From Bacteroidales bacterium M8 (GTDB lineage Bacteria > Bacteroidota > Bacteroidia > Bacteroidales > Muribaculaceae), in contig LUJS01000017.1 in assembly GCA_001689495.1 (NCBI GenBank), forward strand, positions 148,601-212,600: 64,000 nucleotides of DNA, read 5' to 3'. Shown here one piece after another: positions 1 through 6,995 of this stretch. Both the position numbers and the translations under genes were made by a program. Position 1 is the first letter of the stretch. Each line of letters starts with the position of its first letter. The notes under the pieces are model-generated. The model searched no databases and was not told where the DNA came from. It saw only the letters and a program-made list of their open reading frames with translations.

Positions 1-180
1 GACGCCCCCCGTCTCGGCGCCGAGCCCCGCCTCGCCATCATCATGGGCACCGAAGGCGACGGCCTCCCCCCCGCCACCATCGCCGCCGCCACCTACACCG
101 CCCGCATCCCCATGAGCCACAACGTCGACTCCCTCAACGTCGCCGCCGCCACCGCCGTCGCCATCTGGCAACTCCGCTAA
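1..180 (+). CDS. TrmH/SpoU-family RNA 2'-O-methyltransferase, 3' end only
   Basis: The first 59 codons are open from base 1 and end at TAA 178-180; the 5' part lies outside the window. The translation contains IIMGTEGDGLPP and, close to the end, PMSHNVDSLNVAAATAVAI. These are motifs 2 and 3 of the SPOUT (SpoU/TrmH) fold, which form the trefoil-knot SAM pocket and end the protein in this family. The enzyme methylates a ribose 2'-OH in tRNA or rRNA; which one cannot be read from this fragment. Codon use is extremely C-rich at third positions. A GC hairpin followed by CCCATTTT begins 24 bp after the stop and could terminate it. Confidence 0.88.
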   Translation, partial: DAPRLGAEPRLAIIMGTEGDGLPPATIAAATYTARIPMSHNVDSLNVAAATAVAIWQLR

Positions 181-203
181 AATCAGGCCCATCAGCTGCC
201 CCC

Positions 204-230
204 GCCCCGCCTCGTGCGGGGCCCCATTTT
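204..230 (+). terminator. Hairpin terminator after the SpoU methyltransferase
   Basis: GCCCCGC (204-210) pairs with GCGGGGC (216-222) across a 5-nt loop. CCCATTTT follows, giving only a short T tract. An alternative pairing GGCCC (220-224)/GGGCC (231-235) overlaps it. Position just after the stop codon supports the call. Confidence 0.45.
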
Positions 231-351
231 GGGCCGTGCAGGCCCGTCAGGGCCCCTTCGTCCCCTGCCAGGCACCTTCAGGTGCCCCCGCCGCCCCTTC
301 ACTTGCACCTTTCCAAGTTCAGGGAGCAGCGCTCCCGGCCCTCGCGCCAAA

Positions 352-383
352 AATTCCCAATTCCCCATTCCCAACTCCCAATT
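352..383. repeat. AATTCCC heptad repeat, 32 bp
   Basis: Consecutive units AATTCCC, AATTCCCC, ATTCCC and AACTCCC end in AATT. The same heptads, also totalling 32 bp, form the arms of the inverted repeat at 29826-29940. This copy is single-orientation, so it cannot fold on itself in the same way. Confidence 0.6.
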
Positions 384-466
384 ATCGTCCTCATCGACGG
401 CCATTGCGCTACGCCGTGCTGCGCGTCCCAAAGACAAATCGCACGGCAAGCGCTCATTGACATTTT

Positions 467-1996
467 TTACTCTATCTCAAACCAATCGAAATCGGCATGC
501 GAGGTTGTGGGAACGAGTGAGGGGGTGATGCAGAAGAGGCCGACTTTGGCGCCGACCCACACGCCGGGAGTGACGCGGCACGGCGGGCCGAGCGGAGCAA
601 AATCCTTTCCGTCCGTAGACCACGAGTATTGGCACACATCGCCGGGCAGCAGCTCGGCACGAAGCCATATCCGCGAAGCCTTGCAGGGCGCGCTCGCCTC
701 TGTCTTGAGCCGTACCGGAAAGCGCTTGTTACCCCTGCCGGTCACGACAATCACCGAGTCTGACGTAACCGCCACATACGAGTATTCCTTACCGAACATC
801 ACGAGCCCGGCCCGCGTGAGCGAGTCGGCAAAGTGAGGCTCGACCACCGTCGTCGCCACAAACCGTTCGGACGGTATCTTCTGCAGATACAGATTGGGGG
901 CGTAATAGATATTACCCTTCTCAGACGGACAGTTCACGGCATTGAGCCTGAGCCATCCGGGCCTGTCGGCGAGGCTAAGCCATTCGGCCCGCGGATTGGC
1001 CTGCCACTGCCATTGCAGACCGGGCACGGAGTCGTTGAAGTCGTCTGAACCCTGTATCCTCACAGGCTCGCACCCCTCTCCCGCCGACGGGCGTCGATGA
1101 CCGGCCACGGGGTGGCCACCCTCTCCCATCTCAATCCAACCGTCATCGGTCCACCGCGCCGGTTGCAGATGCACCACGCGGCCATGAATCCCTTTTTGCT
1201 GAAAGTGGACAAACCACCACTCGCTGGCGTCGGGCGTGTCGACCAGACCACCCTGATGCGGGCCGTTGATGCCCGTGTCGCCCGACTCGAGCACGCGGCG
1301 GGCCTCATACGGCCCGTAGACCGACCGCGAGCGCAGCACTGTCTGCCACCCCTCGGCCACACCGCCCGCGGGGGCGAGGATATAATAATAGCCGTCGCGC
1401 TTCATCATCTTCATCCCCTCGAGAATCGGATTGGCCACGGTGTCGCAATAGACCGTCACGCCGTCGTCGAGCAGCCGCATCCCGTCGGGGCTCATGCGGT
1501 GGACTATGGCGGGACCGCCGCGGTGCAGCGAGTGTACCAGATAGGCCCGGCCGTCGTCGTCCCACAGCGGACAGGGGTCTTCCCACTTGGCCACGTCGAC
1601 CATGTGCGTCAGTTGCCACGGCCCGCGCGGGTCGTCGGCCACCGCCACGAAAAGTCCCTCGTCGGGAGTGCAGAAATAGACATAATACCTGCCGTCGTGA
1701 AACCTTATGGACGGCGCCCAAGCCCCCTCGCCATGGGCGGGACGGTCATAGCGCCCGAAGGGGAGCGAGGGATAGACGTACGAGACTATCTCCCAGTCGA
1801 CAAGGTTACGCGAGTGCAGCACCGGTATGCCGGGCATGGCGTGAAAACTCGAGGCCACCATCCAAAAATCGTCACCCGTGCGGATTACGTCCGGGTCGGA
1901 GTAATCGGCATGGATGACGGGATTGGTGTATTTGCCGGCGCCGTAGAGGGCCAGAGAGACAAATATCAGTATGAGGGTCGTGACACGTTTTATCAT
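467..1996 (-). CDS. Secreted GH43 glycoside hydrolase (beta-xylosidase/arabinofuranosidase type)
   Basis: This 509-residue protein has an N-terminal signal peptide (hydrophobic residues 6-18). Residues about 24-300 are a GH43 five-bladed propeller. The expected acidic triad is visible: D34 in YSDPDVIR (general base), D140 in WEDPCPLWDDDG (pKa modulator) and E193 in ILEGMKMMKRDGYYY (general acid). Residues about 320-509 look like the C-terminal beta-sandwich common in xylosidase-type GH43 enzymes. Such enzymes release xylose or arabinose from side chains or oligosaccharides; the exact substrate cannot be read here. It follows the mannan genes by 42 bp, but a good -7 element sits in that gap, so it may be regulated separately. 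Confidence 0.88.
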   Translation of the reverse strand: MIKRVTTLILIFVSLALYGAGKYTNPVIHADYSDPDVIRTGDDFWMVASSFHAMPGIPVLHSRNLVDWEIVSYVYPSLPFGRYDRPAHGEGAWAPSIRFHDGRYYVYFCTPDEGLFVAVADDPRGPWQLTHMVDVAKWEDPCPLWDDDGRAYLVHSLHRGGPAIVHRMSPDGMRLLDDGVTVYCDTVANPILEGMKMMKRDGYYYILAPAGGVAEGWQTVLRSRSVYGPYEARRVLESGDTGINGPHQGGLVDTPDASEWWFVHFQQKGIHGRVVHLQPARWTDDGWIEMGEGGHPVAGHRRPSAGEGCEPVRIQGSDDFNDSVPGLQWQWQANPRAEWLSLADRPGWLRLNAVNCPSEKGNIYYAPNLYLQKIPSERFVATTVVEPHFADSLTRAGLVMFGKEYSYVAVTSDSVIVVTGRGNKRFPVRLKTEASAPCKASRIWLRAELLPGDVCQYSWSTDGKDFAPLGPPCRVTPGVWVGAKVGLFCITPSLVPTTSHADFDWFEIE

Positions 1997-2003
1997 GGTG
2001 CCA

Positions 2004-2035
2004 CAAAGTTACGCAAAATTGCGGGCTCTGTCAAG
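2004..2035 (-). promoter_or_regulatory. Promoter of the GH43 gene
   Basis: Read on the minus strand, TAACTTTG (2004-2011) matches the Bacteroidetes -7 element TAnnTTTG. CTTG (2032-2035), one base from the -33 TTTG, lies exactly 20 bp upstream. The start codon is 8 bp downstream of the -7 box, so the leader would be very short. Confidence 0.6.
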
Positions 2036-2038
2036 TCG

Positions 2039-3250
2039 TCAGCCCAGCACATGCATGGCCTCAAGGCACATGCGTGAGTTGTGGTATGGGCATTTCCAGA
2101 ATCCGGCCTTGTCGTCGGTACGGTTGATGCTGCCGTCGGCGCGGCGCGACCAATACCATTCACCCTCCTCGGGGTCTACGAGATTGTCGGCGATATATCG
2201 CCACGTCTCGTATGCCTTGCCGATGTATTCGGGCATGCCGTGGAAGCGGGCCAGATAGAGCTGGCCAATCACGTTCTCGGCCTGCACCCACCAGTGCTTG
2301 TCGTTGTCATAGTTGCCAGCCGGGTGACGCTCGTAGACCATCGACCCGTCATAGCATCGTCCCTGCAGGCCGGCCATGGCGATGTGCCATGAGTGTCGCA
2401 GGGTCTCGGCCGTCAGGGCCTCGTCGCCTATTACCTGAGCGGTCTCGAGCAGCAGCCATGAGGCCTCGATGTCGTGGCCATAGCTCTCGGCTCCAGGCAG
2501 CTCGTTCCAGTCGCCGTCGAAGAACAACGTCAGGTGATGCGTGCGCGGATTCTCTATCCGGTCGAGGAACAGGCGCAGCAGATAGCGCGTGGCCTCGTCG
2601 ACATCGCCGATGCGGGGATGCGACGGCGCCTTCTCCTTGAGCGTGCGCAGCAGGTTGGTATAGCCCTCGATGATGTGCAGGTGGGTGTTCATGGTCTTCG
2701 AGGCATTGGCGTCATGCTCGCTAAGGCGCATGTCCTCGATGGGTGTCCAGTCGCGCTGCGTGGCCTCGACATATCCACCCTTCACGCGGTCGCGCGAGTG
2801 TGTCTCGATGATGTCGAACAACTCGACGGCTCTCTCGAGGGCCTCGTTGTCGCCGGTCAGGCGATAATACTCGGTGAGACCGTAGATCATGAATCCGATG
2901 GCATAGAACTGCTTCTTGGGGTCGAGGGGATTGCCCTGAGCGTCGAGGCTCCAGTATGTCCCGCCGAACTCGCGGTCCACGAAATGCTCGAGAATGTAAC
3001 CGTAGGCGTGGCGTGCGGCCTCGGCATACTCCCCTACCCCGGTCACACGTGCGGCGGCCGAGAATGTCCACAGTATGCGGGCATTGAGGATGGCCCCCCT
3101 CGGGGCATCGGCGTCGAGGCGGTCATGGCCGTCGCGGCGTCCGTAATATCCCCCCTCGGGGTCGGTCATCCGCTGCAGCCAGTACGGGAGGATGCAGTCG
3201 GTGAGGTTGTCGAGCAGTTGCTGTCTGAAAATCGCTTTCTCCATGGTCAT
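2039..3250 (-). CDS. AGE-family cellobiose/mannobiose 2-epimerase
   Basis: The 403-residue protein is an (alpha/alpha)6-barrel N-acylglucosamine 2-epimerase-family enzyme of cellobiose-2-epimerase type. Conserved histidines are visible at H190/H192 (THLHIIEGY), H259 (GHDIEASWLL), H319 (KHWWVQAE) and H390 (CPYHNSRMC); H259 and H390 correspond to the catalytic pair in characterised cellobiose 2-epimerases. No signal peptide is present, so it is cytoplasmic. In mannan loci this enzyme converts beta-1,4-mannobiose to mannosylglucose, the substrate of the GH130 enzyme two genes upstream. Its ATG overlaps the symporter stop as ATGA (3247-3250), indicating translational coupling. A second in-frame ATG at codon 3 is also possible as the start. 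Confidence 0.9.
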   Translation of the reverse strand: MTMEKAIFRQQLLDNLTDCILPYWLQRMTDPEGGYYGRRDGHDRLDADAPRGAILNARILWTFSAAARVTGVGEYAEAARHAYGYILEHFVDREFGGTYWSLDAQGNPLDPKKQFYAIGFMIYGLTEYYRLTGDNEALERAVELFDIIETHSRDRVKGGYVEATQRDWTPIEDMRLSEHDANASKTMNTHLHIIEGYTNLLRTLKEKAPSHPRIGDVDEATRYLLRLFLDRIENPRTHHLTLFFDGDWNELPGAESYGHDIEASWLLLETAQVIGDEALTAETLRHSWHIAMAGLQGRCYDGSMVYERHPAGNYDNDKHWWVQAENVIGQLYLARFHGMPEYIGKAYETWRYIADNLVDPEEGEWYWSRRADGSINRTDDKAGFWKCPYHNSRMCLEAMHVLG

Positions 3251-4686
3251 GCGGGTTCTACGAATTCCTCGGCATCAATTCTCACGGGATTCTCGCGGCG
3301 GGTGCGCAGCTTGGCCACGATCTCGTCCATCTCGGAGGTTCCCAGAGGATAGAGCCATACAAAGCACATCGAGACGAGGGCCACGGCGGCGGGGATGAAC
3401 GTCATCAGCATCCACAGACAGGTGAGGGCGCTGTCAGGCTGCACGATGTCCATGCCCACGTTAGAGTCGTTGCGCTCGATGTATCCCTGCGAGCTGAGCG
3501 TCCACATCACGGCCGCGCCGCCGATGGCGCCGCCGAACTTCTGGGCCATCGAGGCCGACGAGAAGATGAGGCCGGTCGAGGCCGAGCCGGTGCGGAGCTC
3601 CGAATAGTCGCTCACGTCGGCATACATGGACCACACGAGGGGCGACATCATGCCGGTGAGTACAGAAATCACTATCTGGAGCAACAGCATCAGCAGCAGG
3701 CCGCCGTTGCTTGCGGGCGACAGGGTGAAGAAGAGCACGCTGAACACGATCAGCAGCAGGTCTACCATCAGGAAGGTAGGCTTCTTGCCAATCTTGGCGG
3801 TGACGGGCACTGCCAGCGCCACGCCCACCATGTTGGCGACCTCGCCCACGCCGAGGAACAGACCCGAATAGAACAGTATCGAGGCCGAGAATATCAGTAT
3901 GTGCTGGTCGCCGCCGATGATGTCGGCAAAGAAGAATGCCACGGTGGCGCCGCGCACGGTGTTGAAGAGGTTGAAGCAGAGCGAGGCTCCGTTGAGCAGC
4001 CACCACGGCTTGTTGGTGACGAGCATCTTGATGTCGCTGCCCAGCGAGGCCGAGGCCACGGTGGCAAGCTGTTCGCGGGTCAGCCAGAAGCAGAGCAGGA
4101 ACAGCACGAAACAGCAACCGGCGATGACAATCATCGAGGCCTGCCAGCTTGTCTGGAGCGAGAAGCCGAAGTCGGATGCAAACATCTTGCACAGGGGATC
4201 CCATGCGAAGAGGGCTATGAACGAGCCTCCGTAAGCGAAAAACATGCGGAACGACGAGAACACGGTCTTCTCCTGCGAGTTGTCGGTCATCACACCCAGC
4301 ATAGCACCATAGGGCACATTGATGCCGGTATAGACGGTCATCATGAGTATGTACGTGACGTATGCCCATACAAGACGCGCGCCATAGGCCCAGTCGGGGG
4401 TGGTGAAGAGGAGTATGCCGCAGATCGAGAACGGGGCGGCGACCCAAAGCAGATACGGACGGTACTTGCCCCAGCGGGTCGAGGTGCGGTCGGCCACGAT
4501 GCCCATCATCGGGTCGCTGACGGCGTCCCAGATGCGGGTGACCAGCAGGAGTATGCCGGTGTCGACAAGCGAGATGCCGAACACGTTGGCATAGAAGAAG
4601 GGGAGATAATAGCTGAAGACTTTCCAGAACATGGACGATGCCATGTCGCCGAAGCCGTAGCCTATTTTTTCGCTTAACTTAGCCAT
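3247..4686 (-). CDS. GPH-type (MFS) cation:disaccharide symporter
   Basis: This 479-residue, roughly 12-TM protein belongs to the glycoside-pentoside-hexuronide:cation symporter family (MelB-like). The start MAKLSEKIGYGFGDMASSMFW and DAVSDPMMGIVADRTSTRWGKYRPYLL (loop 2-3 signature, about residues 53-80) are characteristic. It should carry mannobiose or related disaccharides across the inner membrane. The gene lies between GH130 (13-bp gap) and the epimerase (4-bp overlap), the same order as the mannan operon of B. fragilis. The transported sugar is inferred from these neighbours. Confidence 0.9.
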   Translation of the reverse strand: MAKLSEKIGYGFGDMASSMFWKVFSYYLPFFYANVFGISLVDTGILLLVTRIWDAVSDPMMGIVADRTSTRWGKYRPYLLWVAAPFSICGILLFTTPDWAYGARLVWAYVTYILMMTVYTGINVPYGAMLGVMTDNSQEKTVFSSFRMFFAYGGSFIALFAWDPLCKMFASDFGFSLQTSWQASMIVIAGCCFVLFLLCFWLTREQLATVASASLGSDIKMLVTNKPWWLLNGASLCFNLFNTVRGATVAFFFADIIGGDQHILIFSASILFYSGLFLGVGEVANMVGVALAVPVTAKIGKKPTFLMVDLLLIVFSVLFFTLSPASNGGLLLMLLLQIVISVLTGMMSPLVWSMYADVSDYSELRTGSASTGLIFSSASMAQKFGGAIGGAAVMWTLSSQGYIERNDSNVGMDIVQPDSALTCLWMLMTFIPAAVALVSMCFVWLYPLGTSEMDEIVAKLRTRRENPVRIDAEEFVEPA

Positions 4687-4699
4687 GAGGATTCGCGGA

Positions 4700-5872
4700 T
4701 TACTTCTTGTTCAGGAACTCGAGGTTGGCGTCGATGAGCCTGTCGAGGGTCTTGACCGACTCGGATGTCGTGAGGCCGTCCTCGGGGGTGTTGAGGCAGT
4801 AGTCCACGAGGCGGTCGACGGTCGACGTGGCCACGTGCATGCGGGTGTCGGACGACGCATAGTAGATGAACACCTTGCCATCCTCGTCGGCGATCCAGCC
4901 GTTGGCGAACAGCACATTCATCACGTCGCCGATATACTCCTCGCCCACGGGGGCCATGAGGTATCCGCCGGGCGATGCTATCTTCTCCCACGGTTTCTCG
5001 AGCGAGGTCATGTACATGTAGAGCACGTATCTCAGGCCCGACGCGCAGCCGCGCACGCCGTGTGCCAGATGCAGCCATCCGCGCGAGGTCTTGATGGGGT
5101 GCGGGCCCTCGCCGTTCTTGACCTCCTTGATGGTGTGATAGTAGCGCGGGTCGATGATCACCTCTTCCTTGACTTCGGCGCAGGTGATGTCGTCGATGAG
5201 TGCCCAGCCGATGCCGCCGCCGCTGCCGGTGTCGATGAATCCGTCCTGCGGGCGGGTGTAGAGGGCATACTTGCCGTCGACGAACTCGGGGTGCAGCACC
5301 ACGTTGCGCTGCTGCGACTTGGACTTCAGGTCGGGCAGACGATGCCAAGTCTTGAAGTCGCGCGTGCGGGCAATGCCGCAGGCGGCTGTAGCTGCCGACA
5401 GATTGCCGGGCTCGGCGGGGTCCTTGCGCTCTACGCAGAACAGGCCATATATCCAGCCGTCCTCATGTGCGGTGAGGCGCATGTCATAGACATTGGTGGC
5501 GGGATCCTCGGTGTCGGGCATGGTGATGGGATGGTCCCAGAACCTGAAGTTGTCGATGCCGTTGGGGCTCTCGGCCACGGCGAAGAACGACTTGCGGTCC
5601 ATGCCCTCGACGCGCACCACCAGCAGATACTTGCCGTTCCACTTGATTGCGCCCGAGTTGAGCGTGGCGTTGCACCCGATGCGCTCCATGAACCACGGAT
5701 TGGTCTCGGGGTTGAAGTCATATCGCCATGTCGGAGGCACCATGTCGGCGGTCACGACGGGATTTTTATATCGGTTGTAGATGCCATTGCCCTCGAGCAT
5801 GATGTTGGGACGTGTCACCAGCTCCTCATAGCGGGCGAGGACAAGATTCTTGCGGTATTCGAATGTAGACAT
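4700..5872 (-). CDS. GH130 4-O-beta-D-mannosyl-D-glucose phosphorylase
   Basis: At 390 residues this has the length of GH130 subfamily 1 enzymes. The conserved N-terminus (RKNLVLARYEELVTRPNIML) and the catalytic-acid region TNVYDMRLT are present; D130 corresponds to the proton-donating Asp known in the B. fragilis enzyme. There is no signal peptide, so it is cytoplasmic. It phosphorolyses mannosyl-beta-1,4-glucose to mannose-1-phosphate and glucose, saving ATP. Neighbours support this: epimerase and symporter downstream, GH26 mannanase 18 bp upstream. Subfamily 2 (mannooligosaccharide phosphorylase) is the alternative, but length, context and N-terminus favour subfamily 1. Confidence 0.92.
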   Translation of the reverse strand: MSTFEYRKNLVLARYEELVTRPNIMLEGNGIYNRYKNPVVTADMVPPTWRYDFNPETNPWFMERIGCNATLNSGAIKWNGKYLLVVRVEGMDRKSFFAVAESPNGIDNFRFWDHPITMPDTEDPATNVYDMRLTAHEDGWIYGLFCVERKDPAEPGNLSAATAACGIARTRDFKTWHRLPDLKSKSQQRNVVLHPEFVDGKYALYTRPQDGFIDTGSGGGIGWALIDDITCAEVKEEVIIDPRYYHTIKEVKNGEGPHPIKTSRGWLHLAHGVRGCASGLRYVLYMYMTSLEKPWEKIASPGGYLMAPVGEEYIGDVMNVLFANGWIADEDGKVFIYYASSDTRMHVATSTVDRLVDYCLNTPEDGLTTSESVKTLDRLIDANLEFLNKK

Positions 5873-5890
5873 GATATGTATTGTCGTTTA

Positions 5891-6985
5891 TTATTTTACG
5901 AAGATTGTCTTGGGGTTATCGTGGAATGCCTTGAAGTCGGCCTCGGCGGGGTGGCCGGGATAAGGCACGTAGAAGTGCTTGGGATTCTGGCTCTCAATGG
6001 CGTTGCGCCACACGCAGACGTATGCTATGGGCAGGTCCTGTATCGAGGGCATCAGCACGCCGGTATACCAGTCGTTGACGGGCATACCCTCCGAGCCGGT
6101 CTCGGTGAAGGCGGCGAGCTTGCCGCGCTTCTGTGCCTCCTCGACCACGTATGGCATCTGGGCGGCTATGCGGGCCTTGTAGGGCTCGATGCCGTCGGCG
6201 CCGTCAAACATATAGATGTCGGTGCCGAGGATGTCGACATACTCGTCGCCGGGATAGGTCGAGAAATACTGCTCGCGGGTCAGGTCCTTGTCGGGCGAAT
6301 AGGCCCACACGACATTGTCTATGCCGGCCGAGTCAAAGCGCTCGCGGGTCAGGCGATAGAGGGCGATGTACTGCTCGGGGGTCGAGTGGTCGGCGCCCCA
6401 CCAGAACCACGAGCCCGAATTCTCGTGCCACGGACGGAATACGACCGGGATGCGGTTGCCCTCGGCGTCCTTGAGCGAGCCGATGAACGCCGCCGCGCGG
6501 TCTATCCATGCGGTGAGGGTGTCGGTGACCGCGGGCACGGAGTCCATCATGGCGAGGGGTGCCGCCGAGACATCCCACGAGCCGCCGCCGCTGACGGGGT
6601 TGCGGGGGTGCCAAGAGATGGCGTTGATGCCGCCGCGGGCATCCTGACGGGCTATCTCGGAGGCCATGAACTCGAAGGGCACGCCGTCGAGATTCTTGGC
6701 CGAGTCAAGCTCGATCATGCCCAGATCCCAGCTCATCAGGCCGGGATACTCGCCGGTGACGCCCTTGACGTCCGAGGCGCCCTCCTCATACTCCCATGTA
6801 TGTCCGTAGGCGGTGTCGTCGTGATGACCGAAATAGAATTTTCCGGACTTCACCACCGAGTCCATGCGGGCTATCAGGGTCTGTGCAGGGGTCATGTCAG
6901 GCTCCTGAACGGTTGTCTTTTTTTCGGCCGAGCAAGATGCCAGCGCTACGGCCAGAGCCGCGATAGAGAGATTTATAAGTTTCAT
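5891..6985 (-). CDS. GH26 endo-beta-1,4-mannanase lipoprotein
   Basis: The 364-residue protein has a lipoprotein signal ending ALASC (C18). It is a single GH26 (beta/alpha)8 domain. E188 in FRPWHENSGSWFWWG is the expected acid/base and E295 in AFTETG the nucleophile. It resembles the ManA-type mannanase encoded next to the GH130 gene in B. fragilis, which yields mannobiose. Residues after the Cys are SAEKK, so a surface-export signal is not obvious and a periplasmic location is possible. The gene is 10 bp after the GH94 gene and 18 bp before GH130, fitting one transcript. Confidence 0.92.
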   Translation of the reverse strand: MKLINLSIAALAVALASCSAEKKTTVQEPDMTPAQTLIARMDSVVKSGKFYFGHHDDTAYGHTWEYEEGASDVKGVTGEYPGLMSWDLGMIELDSAKNLDGVPFEFMASEIARQDARGGINAISWHPRNPVSGGGSWDVSAAPLAMMDSVPAVTDTLTAWIDRAAAFIGSLKDAEGNRIPVVFRPWHENSGSWFWWGADHSTPEQYIALYRLTRERFDSAGIDNVVWAYSPDKDLTREQYFSTYPGDEYVDILGTDIYMFDGADGIEPYKARIAAQMPYVVEEAQKRGKLAAFTETGSEGMPVNDWYTGVLMPSIQDLPIAYVCVWRNAIESQNPKHFYVPYPGHPAEADFKAFHDNPKTIFVK

Positions 6986-6995
6986 TCTTCAGGTT

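Larger units (their letters stand above)
181..466. other. GC-rich intergenic region with hairpin cluster and AATTCCC repeats
   Basis: No credible gene is seen here; the short open frames have no family resemblance and arise from high GC. The stretch holds four compact inverted repeats: GCCCCGC/GCGGGGC (204-222), GGCCC/GGGCC (241-254), GGCACCT/AGGTGCC (271-286) and GGGAGC/GCTCCC (322-336). These are followed by a run of AATTCCC-type heptads (352-383). It separates the convergent ends of the methyltransferase and the GH43 gene. Confidence 0.6.

Noticed and set aside
192..836. Short open frames in the 181-466 spacer and antisense to GH43
   Set aside because: They consist of translated hairpins and AATTCCC repeats and have no homology-like pattern.
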